Assembly (NCBI GenBank): GCA_963753575.1
Contig: CAVWCR010000003.1
Location: 2,046,001-2,110,000, forward strand
Reading direction: 5' to 3'
Source: VAZQ01 sp963753575
GTDB lineage: Bacteria > Pseudomonadota > Alphaproteobacteria > Rhizobiales > Xanthobacteraceae
DNA length: 64,000 nucleotides
Part shown: positions 52,274-59,894 of the stretch, in pieces
How positions within the stretch are numbered: the stretch's first letter is position 1
How the letters are laid out: each line of letters begins with the position of its first letter
The notes under the pieces: model-generated
Database searches by the model: none
Seen by the model: the letters and a program-made list of their open reading frames with translations, nothing else
Told to the model about the DNA's origin: nothing
Made by a program: the position numbers and the translations under genes

Positions 52274-53260
52274 TCAGGCGACGCGATCCATCGAGGGCGC
52301 GGTTCCCGCGGGCTGAGTGATCAACTCCGCCTGGACATCGGTGCGTGGCCGGTTGAGGCGCTGGAGCAGGAGCTCCAGGAAGCGCTCCTGCGGCATCGAT
52401 GGCGCAATCAGCGCGCCCTGGCCGAAGTCGCAGCTCATGGTCATGAGCGCCTGCAGGTCGGCCTGGCTCTCGATCCCCTCGGCGACTGCAGCGCTACCGA
52501 ACCGGTGCGCGAGGTCGATCACGGTCTGGCAGATGGCCGCGTTGGTAGCATCGACCGCACAGTTGCGGACGAAGTCGTGATTGATCTTGATCTCGGCAAA
52601 GGGCAAGGCGCGCAAACTCGAGAGCGAAGAATAGCCGGCGCCGAAGTTATCGATCGCGATCTTGATTCCACCAACCTGCAGGCGACTGGTAACCGCCTGG
52701 GCGAGCTTTGCGTCGCGCACGATCTGGTCCTCGGATACCTCCAGGATGATGCCCGGCCAGCGATCCGACGTGGGCCGGTTTCGTTCGACGAGATCAGGAA
52801 TCGGAAGCGTGAGCAGGGCGCTGACCGGCACGTTGATGGCAAGGTTCAGATTGAAGCCGGCTTCCTCGAATACCGCCCAGCTCTGCAGCGTTGCGAGCAG
52901 CGAATATTCGGTCAGGCGCTCGATGCTGCCGTCGGCCAGAATGGGCACGAAGCTGCCTGGCGGCAACACCCCATGGACCGGATGCCGGATGCGCGCGATC
53001 GCTTCCGCGCCAGCGAGATACTTGCGCTTGAGGTCGATCTTCGGCTGGTACCAGAATTCGAACCAGCCCTCGCGCAAAGCCTCGTCGATCTCAATTCGTG
53101 GCAGTTCCCGCGGCGCCTCCACTTGCAGAGACTGCGCGCCATGGCCAGCCGCCGGGACGGAGCCCGCCTGAGGGAGGTCGGTAAGCTCGTCCGCTGCCAT
53201 GAGGTCCCACGCACTCAAATAACCAAGCGGCCCATCTATAGGCCCGACAACCTTAACCAT
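52274..53260 (-). CDS. Degenerate EAL-domain protein
   Basis: This 328-residue protein has an EAL domain (c-di-GMP phosphodiesterase fold) over about residues 55-310. The signature reads GAEAIARIRHP in place of EALLR; the E and R are kept. The key metal motif is IDNFGAGYSSL where active enzymes have DDFG, so the second aspartate is Asn. LNLAINVP, EIKINHDFV, AEGIES and the glutamine in CDFGQG are present. It may bind c-di-GMP without cutting it, or cut slowly. No sensor or GGDEF domain is seen. The ATG at 53260 lacks a clear ribosome site; an in-frame ATG at 53200 is an alternative. Confidence 0.78.
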   Translation of the reverse strand: MVKVVGPIDGPLGYLSAWDLMAADELTDLPQAGSVPAAGHGAQSLQVEAPRELPRIEIDEALREGWFEFWYQPKIDLKRKYLAGAEAIARIRHPVHGVLPPGSFVPILADGSIERLTEYSLLATLQSWAVFEEAGFNLNLAINVPVSALLTLPIPDLVERNRPTSDRWPGIILEVSEDQIVRDAKLAQAVTSRLQVGGIKIAIDNFGAGYSSLSSLRALPFAEIKINHDFVRNCAVDATNAAICQTVIDLAHRFGSAAVAEGIESQADLQALMTMSCDFGQGALIAPSMPQERFLELLLQRLNRPRTDVQAELITQPAGTAPSMDRVA

Positions 53261-53317
53261 TGGTTTTGAGGACCGAGCCTGGCAGCCGAAGCCCGGCGTT
53301 GCCGCAGGCGCGTTATC

Positions 53318-53479
53318 TAGTGCCGCCGATCTGAAGTTCCTGCAATACCCGCGGCAAACTCGCTTAGGAACTTCAGATCGAAAAGCGGCACTAGAATCAT
53401 TGACTTGCTAGTGCCCCTTTGCTTCCGAAGTTCGTGTCAGGGGTGCCGCGACGACTTAACGAACTTCGGAAGCGGGGCA
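53318..53479. repeat. Paired CTAG-bounded hairpin element, copy 2a
   Basis: The first hairpin is 53318-53394 (CTAGTGCCGCCGATCTGAAG... to ...GCGGCACTAG) and the second starts at CTAG 53408 and ends with CACTAG at 53483. A 13-nt spacer (AATCATTGACTTG) separates them. In each stem one arm has 3-4 extra bases. The unit is repeated at once downstream with three mismatches. Confidence 0.92.
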
Positions 53480-53647
53480 CTAGTGCCGCCGATCTGAAGT
53501 TCCTGCAATACCCGCGGCAAACTCGCTTAGGAACTTCAGATCGAAAAGCGACACTGGAATCATTGACTTGCTAGTGCCCCTTTGCTTCCGAAGTTCGTGT
53601 CAGGGGTGCCGCGACGACTTAACGAACGTCGGAAGCGGGGCAGCTAG
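53480..53647. repeat. Paired CTAG-bounded hairpin element, copy 2b (tandem duplicate)
   Basis: This is a tandem copy of the 162-bp unit at 53318-53479. Differences are two bases near the end of the first hairpin (GACACTGG for GGCACTAG) and GAACGTCGG for GAACTTCGG. Its right end CAGCTAG at 53641-53647 contains the TAG stop codon (on the minus strand) of the dedA-like gene. The gap 53261-53643 holds nothing else. Confidence 0.92.
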
Positions 53648-54366
53648 CTGCCCATCATGGGGTATTTTTCCGATCGCGCCGGACGTGCGTAAGCCTGCAA
53701 CCGGACGATGCTCTGACGGCTGAGGACCGGCCGCGGGGAATTTGCAGGAATACGTATAGGTGCATCCGGCGGTGCCGAGGTGCCGTCGGCAGCCTCGACC
53801 CCGCTTAGGCCGAATATGCGACTACGGACGAACCCGATGACCGCGACGGCCGCGAGCAAGAAAGGCCACGTCCACAGCCCAGCATGATCGTCCATTGCAT
53901 CGCCAAATATGACAACCAAGTACAGCATGAGCGGAAGATACAGAGCTGAAATGATCAGACTTGCCAAGGTAAAGCGGGCGAGCGGCACGCGCATCCAGCC
54001 ACATGCCACAAAGGCTACGAGGTCAAGACCGGGCACGACCCGGCAGAGCGCCACCACCTCGAACAGATTGCGCTTCAAGCTATCGGCAAACGACTGCACC
54101 CTGTCGCTCACGGCAAAGCGCCTCAGCCACGGCGTACGCCGGGCGGCCATTCCTATGCCGTAGAGCAGGAAATCGCTCGCCACCATACCGAGATAGATGC
54201 CGATTGCGACTGCACTGACCGACATCAACCGGTTCACAACAATGTAGCCACCGAGGATAATCGCAAAATCCTCATCAGCGAACGGCAGCACGATCAACGA
54301 TACGAATTTCGCAATCCACGAATAGTCGAAATCGCTGATTTGAAAGAATGGAAGCAGTTGGCTCAC
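53644..54366 (-). CDS. DedA/VTT-family membrane protein
   Basis: This 240-residue protein has the DedA fold: FADEDFAIILGGYIVVNRLMSVSAVAIGIYLGMVASDFLLYGIGMAARR, the conserved NLFEVVALCRVVPGLDLVAFVACGWMRVPLARF, and further TM helices near residues 135-180. DedA proteins help lipid flipping and membrane homeostasis; some carry undecaprenyl phosphate. The start is a GTG at 54366. Its stop codon lies in the boundary of a hairpin repeat, so the last few residues may have been altered by the element. The AT-rich region upstream may contain its promoter. Confidence 0.83.
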   Translation of the reverse strand: MSQLLPFFQISDFDYSWIAKFVSLIVLPFADEDFAIILGGYIVVNRLMSVSAVAIGIYLGMVASDFLLYGIGMAARRTPWLRRFAVSDRVQSFADSLKRNLFEVVALCRVVPGLDLVAFVACGWMRVPLARFTLASLIISALYLPLMLYLVVIFGDAMDDHAGLWTWPFLLAAVAVIGFVRSRIFGLSGVEAADGTSAPPDAPIRIPANSPRPVLSRQSIVRLQAYARPARSEKYPMMGS

Positions 54367-54858
54367 GCCTCAACCCCAGTGTTTCCTCGCCTCACAACAA
54401 GCAAATCATACCTTTGCCTGCCAGCGGCATTGTCGCCCGACCCGGTTGTTACGTACTCGCCAACTGGTCGAGTCGTATCGTTTCTTATCCGAGCACTCGA
54501 AAAGCCCTCACAAACTTTGGCTTATTCCGGCGCCAAGGACAAGCTATTTGGAGGCGCCGAATCGCCTTTTCCTATGTTACGCCTACCCTGACAAAGAGTA
54601 GCGTAAACAACAGCATACAACCTTTGTATAATTTGGAGGCGCCCGGATCAGGCAGATCGTGCTAGTGTCTCGATTCCGAAGTTCGCATCATTCTGCGGCG
54701 CCCTCGTTTGCAGACTTCGGAATTGAAGGACACCGACAACTTATTGATCTAGTGTGGCTTTGGTTCAGAACTCCGCATCTCGGACTAAGCGACAGGAATG
54801 ATGCGGACTTCCAAACCGCCAAACTAGAAGCGCTTGGTAAACAGATTCCGGACCGCAC
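54367..54858. other. Non-coding region with AT-rich stretch and repeat
   Basis: This 492-nt region has no supported gene. About 54380-54660 is clearly more AT-rich than its surroundings, with an inverted repeat of CGGCGCC type near 54528-54562. Small open frames there show no family signal. The right part is the paired hairpin listed separately. Confidence 0.6.
54662..54827. repeat. Paired CTAG-bounded hairpin element, copy 3 (diverged)
   Basis: The first hairpin is about 54662-54736 (CTAGTGTCTCGATTCCGAAGTTCGCA to ...CTTCGGAATTGAAGGACAC), the second 54749-54827 (CTAGTGTGGCTTTGG... to ...CCAAACTAG), with about 12 nt between. Arms are imperfect, so this is an older or decaying copy, but total length (166 bp) and spacing match the others. 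Confidence 0.75.
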
Positions 54859-55173
54859 GTGACCGAACGCCCGACCAATGACAGTGGCCGCGTTGTCCCG
54901 TTCCGGCGATCGGGCGTGCCCCGCTGGCCTGCGGTCCCCACTCCGCCTGGGCCGGTCCGCGACCTCGCCAAGTACGAGCACGCCGAGGCGGCCGACGACT
55001 ATCGCCACCGGATGACGATGAATGCCCTGGGCCTCCTGGTCACGATCCTCCTAATGATCGTGGGACTCTGGCTCGTCGACAAGATCGCCGAGATGCGGAA
55101 GAACCAGGATTGCTATTTATCCGGTCGACGCAATTGCACACAGATTGACGCGCCGCCGATCGAGCGTGGCTGA
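54859..55173 (+). CDS. Small single-span membrane protein
   Basis: This 104-residue protein has a polar, Pro/Arg-rich N-terminus (VVPFRRSGVPRWPAVPTPPGPVRDLAKYEH), one TM helix at about 53-74 (MNALGLLVTILLMIVGLWLV), then a short cysteine-containing tail (NQDCYLSGRRNC). I believe similar small proteins are common in Bradyrhizobium relatives, but no function is known. The start is a GTG at 54859, just after the repeat element. It stands alone. Confidence 0.65.
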   Translation: MTERPTNDSGRVVPFRRSGVPRWPAVPTPPGPVRDLAKYEHAEAADDYRHRMTMNALGLLVTILLMIVGLWLVDKIAEMRKNQDCYLSGRRNCTQIDAPPIERG

Positions 55174-55266
55174 CCGGCGGCGCTCATTGGCGCACTTGAC
55201 GTTTCAGCTATTTCAGGACGCTCGAATGGAACTCCAACTCAGAACCATCCGAGATTGGCGAGCACC

Positions 55267-55620
55267 TTAGCCCATAACTTCGATCGTGACCTTTGCTAGT
55301 CCCGAGAAGCCCAGTGCGCGAGCGGCCGCCGGCGTCAAGTCGATGATGCGACCACGAATGAAAGGTCCCCGGTCGTTGATGGTGACGACGACAGTTCTGC
55401 CGTTCCTGCGGTTGGTGACCCGAACCCTGCTTCCAAATGGCAACGAACGATGCGCGGCGGTCATCGAATGGTCGTTCATTCTCGCGCCGCTTGCCGTCTT
55501 GCTGCCATCCCTGGTCGAGTAAACCGACGCCACCCCGCTCTGCCCGGCGAAAGAACCGCTCATGGGAACGAAGAAAGCACCGGCGACTGCGATAAGCCAA
55601 AAAGCGAGCTTAAGTTTCAA
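55267..55620 (-). CDS. RlpA-like double-psi beta-barrel protein
   Basis: This 117-residue exported protein has a signal peptide (LAFWLIAVAGAFFVPMSGSFA) and a single RlpA-like barrel: SGVASVYSTRDGSKTASGARMND, AAHRSLPFGSRVRVTNRRNGRTVVVTINDRGPFIRGRIIDLTPAAARALGF. In RlpA the aspartate and histidine of this fold cut bare glycan strands; here INDRGPF and IDLTPAAA keep the key region. There is no SPOR domain, so it is a short version. The start is a TTG with a strong AGGAG ribosome site 7 nt away. Confidence 0.82.
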   Translation of the reverse strand: MKLKLAFWLIAVAGAFFVPMSGSFAGQSGVASVYSTRDGSKTASGARMNDHSMTAAHRSLPFGSRVRVTNRRNGRTVVVTINDRGPFIRGRIIDLTPAAARALGFSGLAKVTIEVMG

Positions 55621-55629
55621 AGTCCAACT

Positions 55630-55831
55630 CCTATTGTCGTTTGGCAGTAGAGTTCCACAGGGTGGAGTTCCCGCTGCCGATGGACTGTTTGTGTGGGGGA
55701 GTAGGCGGTGTGCAGAGGCAATACGACGACAATAGGGCGGTAACTTTGATGCATAACCTTACTGCGACACGCGCAAGAGCTGCTTTGGCATTGACGCGTC
55801 ACACCACGCTCGGTTGCTACGCTCGGTTGCT
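55630..55831. repeat. Distant inverted repeat and 13-bp tandem pair upstream of phnD-like gene
   Basis: CCTATTGTCGT (55630-55640) is complementary to ACGACAATAGG (55726-55736). Further right ACGCTCGGTTGCT occurs twice in tandem at 55806-55818 and 55819-55831, ending 70 nt before the binding-protein start. No gene is seen in 55621-55900. Confidence 0.6.
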
Positions 55832-55900
55832 CCGCCTTGTGCCGACGCGTATCGTCGCTCGTGTTAATCGGCATCCCCAGGGATGCCTGAAGAGGATGAG

Positions 55901-56944
55901 ATGATGGTCTCTGCCACACGATGGTTTGCGCCCGTTGCGCTAGCCGCCTTGGCTGGATCGATGCTGACGGGAGGCACGGCCGCGGCGCAGCAGTGCCGCA
56001 ACCGCGGCCAGCTCGACACACTCTATTGCGACAACGACAACGATCTCGTCGCCGACGCCCCGACCGATCCGCGCAAGTGGAAGGATCCCTCGACGCTCGT
56101 CTTCGCCTATACGCCGGTCGAGGATCCCGCCGTCTACCAGAATGTGTTCAAGCCGTTCACCGACTATCTCGCGCAATGCACCGGCAAGCGCGCCATCTAC
56201 TATCCGGTGCAGTCCAACACAGCAGAGATCGAGGCGATGCGTTCCGGGCGGATCCACGTCGCCGGCTTTTCGACCGGGACGACCGGATTTGCGGTCAATC
56301 TCGCCGGCGCAGTTCCGTTTGCAGCCCTGGGCACCGAGAAGGGCCTGCAGGGTTATCACCTGATCTCGCTCGTCAAGAAGGACAGCCCGTACCAGAAGCT
56401 TTCCGATCTCAAAGGCAAGCGAGTGGCCCACACGGCGCCGTCATCGAACTCCGGCCATCTCGCGCCGCTGGTTCTCTACCCGCCCGAAGGTCTCAAGCCG
56501 AACGTGGATTACCGGCCTCTGATGTCCGGCGGACACGACAAGTCGGTGCTCGGCGTACTCTCCGGCGACTACGACATGGCCGGCGTGGCCTCCGACGTGT
56601 TCGAGCGCATGGTGACGCGCGGAACGATCAAGCTCGAAGACTTCCGCATCATCTTCAAGAGCCCGATCTTTCCCACCTCGTCGTTCGCCTACGCGCACGA
56701 TCTCAAGCCTGACCTCGCCAAGGAGGTCACCGGCTGCTTCTTCTCATTTCGATTCCCCGAATCGATGCAGAAGGAGTTCAACGGCGACGACCGCTTCGTT
56801 CCGATTACCTACAAGGAAACCTGGAAGGTCGTCCGCGCCATCGCGGAAGGATCGGGCACACCCTACAACAAGTCGGCCTATGACGCCGAAGGCCGGCGTG
56901 AAGCTGGAACTCGGGCCAAGAAGAAGAAGGCCCCGGGGCCCTGA
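55901..56944 (+). CDS. PhnD-like phosphate/phosphonate ABC binding protein
   Basis: This 347-residue protein has a signal peptide (VALAALAGSMLTGGTAAAQ) and the PhnD/PBP2 fold: LVFAYTPVEDPAVYQNVFKPFTDYLAQ, AMRSGRIHVAGFSTGTTGFAV, the ligand-site SSNSGHLAPL (Ser-Ser-x-Ser-Gly) and DYDMAGVASDVFERM. It should bind phosphonate, phosphite or phosphate in the periplasm. The ATGs at 55901 and 55904 are both possible behind AGAGGATGAG. Directly after it lies a short fused relic of the ATPase and permease, so the transporter is not functional from this locus. The lysine-rich C-terminus (RAKKKKAPGP) is unusual. Confidence 0.83.
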   Translation: MMVSATRWFAPVALAALAGSMLTGGTAAAQQCRNRGQLDTLYCDNDNDLVADAPTDPRKWKDPSTLVFAYTPVEDPAVYQNVFKPFTDYLAQCTGKRAIYYPVQSNTAEIEAMRSGRIHVAGFSTGTTGFAVNLAGAVPFAALGTEKGLQGYHLISLVKKDSPYQKLSDLKGKRVAHTAPSSNSGHLAPLVLYPPEGLKPNVDYRPLMSGGHDKSVLGVLSGDYDMAGVASDVFERMVTRGTIKLEDFRIIFKSPIFPTSSFAYAHDLKPDLAKEVTGCFFSFRFPESMQKEFNGDDRFVPITYKETWKVVRAIAEGSGTPYNKSAYDAEGRREAGTRAKKKKAPGP

Positions 56945-57020
56945 CCGGCACCGGCAAGGGCACGATGGACGCCCGGTCACCGGCGGCCAGACGGCAACCG
57001 GTCGCGACACCGATCGGTCG

Positions 57021-57218
57021 CTTAACATTCGCAATCTGCGCAAGGAATATCGCGCCGGCGAGCCGGTGCTCAAAGATGTCTCGCTCGAACGCGCCATTCC
57101 GGCGATCGTGGTTGGCGGCGGATTGGGGATGGCGCTCGACGCCGTGTCGCTCGTCATCTTTGCGGTCGTGATCGCAACCGGGATCGTGACCGCCCGGATC
57201 GGAAACCGGATCATCTGA
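57021..57218 (+). pseudogene. Relic of phosphonate ABC transporter: ATPase N-terminus fused to permease C-terminus
   Basis: From 57021 the frame reads NIRNLRKEYRAGEPVLKDVSLE, the first strands of a PhnC-type ATPase. After about 57090 it continues in frame with RAIPAIVVGGGLGMALDAVSL and ends IVTARIGNRII, which resembles the last helix of a PhnE-type permease. All Walker and signature motifs are missing. The simplest reading is one large internal deletion through phnC and phnE. The ATPase half is convincing; the permease half is short and less certain. Confidence 0.65.
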
Positions 57219-57296
57219 GGCAGGACAAGCCCCGCGCCCGGCTCGAAGGAGCAGTCTTCGATCCAGGCACGCGAGCGGTCGATGCCGCTGATCCAG

Positions 57297-57779
57297 CTAC
57301 TTAAGCTGATCCGCTACCTTGGCGATGCCGGAATGGCCGCACTGCTCTTCCTGCGGTCCGCCATGCGGGGCACCGCTGAGACCAACGCCACCGATTGTCT
57401 CGTTGCCGACTTTGATCGGAACGCCACCCTGCAGCGGAATGACCTCGGACAGCATGCGTTGGCCGGGAATTTGGGTTTCGGTGCGCTTCGCCCACTCCAA
57501 CGAGGTGCGACCGAACGTGCGCGCCGTATAGGCCTTGCGACGGGCTAGCTCGAGATTGTGCGGCGACGCTCCATCGCCCTGAAGAAAGACTTTCAACCGG
57601 CCCGCGCGATCGACAACGGCGACCGAGGCCCTCGTCCCGCATTCGGCAAGCGCGGTTTCGGCAATCGTCAATGCCATCCGGACCGAGATGTCCCGCTGCA
57701 TCAACACTTGGGCGTTCACGGAAACCGGGATCGCCAGGATGGTCACCACACCAGTCACCGCCAGCACACGTAGCGTCAT
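57297..57779 (-). CDS. Exported GlcG/HbpS-family protein
   Basis: This 160-residue protein has a signal peptide (VLAVTGVVTILAIPVSVNAQ) and the GlcG/HbpS (DUF336) fold: ALTIAETALAECGTRASVAVVDRAGRLKVFLQGDGASPHNLELARRKAYTARTFG, then GGVPIKVGNETIGGVGLSGAPHG. HbpS binds haem outside the cell in Streptomyces; GlcG-type proteins accompany glycolate and other catabolic genes. Haem binding is possible but not shown here. ATG 57779 has an excellent GGGAGGATCTT ribosome site. It stands alone. Confidence 0.85.
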   Translation of the reverse strand: MTLRVLAVTGVVTILAIPVSVNAQVLMQRDISVRMALTIAETALAECGTRASVAVVDRAGRLKVFLQGDGASPHNLELARRKAYTARTFGRTSLEWAKRTETQIPGQRMLSEVIPLQGGVPIKVGNETIGGVGLSGAPHGGPQEEQCGHSGIAKVADQLK

Positions 57780-57938
57780 AAGATCCTCCCGCTATTTGGT
57801 TTGTCGTGTTTGAATTTCACCAACGGCCGCACTGAGGCGGCGACCGATGCTGGATTATGTCACGCGCCACGCCTTTTGATAACGGCCGGTGCGCTGGCCA
57901 CTGCGTCGCGTTGACATCGTCGGACGAACCGACCGATA

Positions 57939-58973
57939 GTGCGGGTGAGCTTGGGGATTGCCGGACGGGGGGCCAAAACCTTGACCACCGAGACCGTCGG
58001 CGGGCGGACAGTTGCGCCCCGCACGAAACGCTTGCCACTGCCTGCCGCCGTGAGCGTCCGCCGCATCGTCTGGTTTCCCGCAATATTCCTGGTCAGCTAT
58101 CACCTGCTCGCACTGCTGGCACTTGTGCCGTGGTTCTTCAGCTGGACCGGGGTCATCCTCGCGATCATCGGCGACTACGTGTTCGGCGTGCTCGGCATCA
58201 ACCTCTGCTATCATCGCCTGCTCGCCCATCGCGGCTTCCGCTGTCCGAAATGGCTCGAGCACGCGCTTGCGATCCTTGGTTTCTGCTGCCTGCAGGACAC
58301 GCCGGCGCGCTGGGTCGCCGTCCACCGCCGCCACCATCAGCATGCCGATGAGCAGCCCGATCCGCACAGTCCTTTGGTCAATTTTCTCTGGGGCCACGTG
58401 GGCTGGATCGTGATCGAGAACCGGGAGCTTGACCGGCTTGGAATCTATGAGCGCTACGCACGCGACATCCTGCGCGATCCCTTCTACAAGCGGCTCGAAC
58501 GCAATCTATGGCAGCTATGGATCATCGTGATCTCCTGGACAGTGTTTTTCCTCGGCGGCTTCGGCGCCTCGCTGTTTCTGGGCGGAACGGTGAATGAAGC
58601 CGTGCAGTTCGGCCTGAGCCTCGTGGTCTGGGGCGTCTTCGTGCGCACCGTCGCGGTTTGGCACCAGACTTGGGCTGTAAACTCGATCGCCCACCTGTGG
58701 GGCTACCGCAACTACGCGACCGACGAAGACAGCCGCAACAACGTTTTCGTGGGACTGATCAGCAACGGCGAAGGCTGGCACAACAACCATCACGCCGATC
58801 CGCGCTCGGCCAAACATGGCCATCACCCTTGGGAAATCGATACGACCTACCTGACAATCCGGCTCCTGGTTCTGCTTGGACTGGCTCGGGATGTCGTCAT
58901 GCCCAACCCCAGGCTGGTCGCCGGTGGCGGGCAGTTGGCTACGCACGCCTACCAGGACGAGACAACCGACTGA
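57939..58973 (+). CDS. Acyl-CoA/fatty-acid delta-9 desaturase family
   Basis: This 344-residue membrane di-iron desaturase has the three histidine boxes: HRLLAH in INLCYHRLLAHRGF, HRRHH in VAVHRRHHQHAD and HNNHH in GEGWHNNHHADPR. TM helices lie at about 45-80 and 185-225. It inserts a double bond into saturated acyl chains at the inner membrane. The start is uncertain: a GTG at 57939 opens the frame, but the first 35 residues look non-homologous and a later start is possible. It lies before the acpXL cluster on the same strand. Confidence 0.87.
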   Translation: MRVSLGIAGRGAKTLTTETVGGRTVAPRTKRLPLPAAVSVRRIVWFPAIFLVSYHLLALLALVPWFFSWTGVILAIIGDYVFGVLGINLCYHRLLAHRGFRCPKWLEHALAILGFCCLQDTPARWVAVHRRHHQHADEQPDPHSPLVNFLWGHVGWIVIENRELDRLGIYERYARDILRDPFYKRLERNLWQLWIIVISWTVFFLGGFGASLFLGGTVNEAVQFGLSLVVWGVFVRTVAVWHQTWAVNSIAHLWGYRNYATDEDSRNNVFVGLISNGEGWHNNHHADPRSAKHGHHPWEIDTTYLTIRLLVLLGLARDVVMPNPRLVAGGGQLATHAYQDETTD

Positions 58974-59124
58974 CCGGGTCCCGCGGCATTGAACTCGCCC
59001 GCCCCGTTCGCTATACGGGCAACCGACTTCCGGGGCGGATCGGGCGGGCCCAGGGGGTATTCAGCACGGTTCCCGTCGGGCATGACGCGTTTGAAGAAAC
59101 GCGTTATTGATCAAGGACTTAACA

Positions 59125-59406
59125 ATGTCATCGACGTTCGATACCGTGGTCAATATCATCACCGAGACGTGCGATATTCCGCGCGACACGATCAAGCCAG
59201 AGAGCCACGCCATCAACGACCTCGGGATCGACAGTCTCGATTTCCTCGACATCGCGTTCGCGATCGACAAGACCTTCGGGATCAAGATGCCACTTGAGCA
59301 GTGGACCCAAGAGGTCAACGAAGGCAAGGCGACCACCGAACAGTATTTCGTGTTGCAGAACCTGTGCTCGCGCATCGACGAGCTTGTCGCTGCCAAACAG
59401 GCGTAA
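59125..59406 (+). CDS. acpXL: Acyl carrier protein AcpXL for very-long-chain lipid A acyl chains
   Basis: This 93-residue carrier protein has the phosphopantetheine serine in DLGIDSLDFLDIAFAIDKTFGIKMPLEQWTQEVNEGK, a run diagnostic of AcpXL rather than housekeeping AcpP. It carries the growing C26-C28 hydroxy acyl chain until LpxXL attaches it to lipid A. It leads acpXL-fabZ-fabF2-fabF1-adh-lpxXL, the order known in Rhizobium. ATG 59125 follows AAGGACTTAACA. This gene is the best taxonomic marker in the window. Confidence 0.95.
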   Translation: MSSTFDTVVNIITETCDIPRDTIKPESHAINDLGIDSLDFLDIAFAIDKTFGIKMPLEQWTQEVNEGKATTEQYFVLQNLCSRIDELVAAKQA

Positions 59407-59420
59407 CCCTCTTAATCGGC

Positions 59421-59894
59421 ATGCGCCTTGAGTACTTCCGCCTCATCGACCGCATCTTGGAATTCGACCCGGCCGGGCGAACCATCCGAGCGGAGGCGCT
59501 CGTTCCGACGCAGTCGACTATTTTCGAGGGGCATTTCCCCGGCTATCCGCTGATGCCGGGCGTGCTGCTCCTTGAGACCATGGCGCAAGCTTCGGGCTGG
59601 CTGATCATCGGCATTACCGGCTTCACCCGCATGCCCTTTCTTGCTGCGTTCAAAGAGGCGAAACTGCGCTCGTTCGTAACGCCAGGGCAGACCCTGAGCG
59701 CAAGCGCACAGCTGCTGCACGAGGGATCCGGGTTCGCCATGACCAAGGCCGAGATCAGGATCGACAACAAGCGCGTGTGCAACGCCGAGATCACCTTCCG
59801 CGTCGTCGATTTTCCAAGCCCTGCATTCCGCGCCAGCATGCAAGAGGTTGCCGTCGCCATCGCGTTTCCGATGGAGACGATGAGCCATGACTGA
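59421..59894 (+). CDS. fabZ: FabZ-type 3-hydroxyacyl-ACP dehydratase of the AcpXL pathway
   Basis: This 157-residue hot-dog-fold dehydratase removes water from 3-hydroxyacyl-AcpXL during chain elongation. The catalytic histidine is in IFEGHFPGYPLMPGVLLLETMAQ, which also contains the glutamate. The C-terminal half (SFVTPGQTLSASAQLLHEG) follows the FabZ pattern. It starts 14 nt after acpXL and overlaps fabF2 by 8 nt, so translation is coupled. It is the dedicated version, not the housekeeping fabZ next to lpxA. Confidence 0.9.
   Translation: MRLEYFRLIDRILEFDPAGRTIRAEALVPTQSTIFEGHFPGYPLMPGVLLLETMAQASGWLIIGITGFTRMPFLAAFKEAKLRSFVTPGQTLSASAQLLHEGSGFAMTKAEIRIDNKRVCNAEITFRVVDFPSPAFRASMQEVAVAIAFPMETMSHD

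Noticed and set aside
54340..54665. Two overlapping short plus-strand frames after the dedA-like gene
   Set aside because: Low complexity, no ribosome site, no family signal; the region is better described as non-coding.
55641..55904. Small plus-strand frame upstream of the phnD-like gene
   Set aside because: Cys- and Arg-rich product without motifs, overlapping repeats and a likely leader region.
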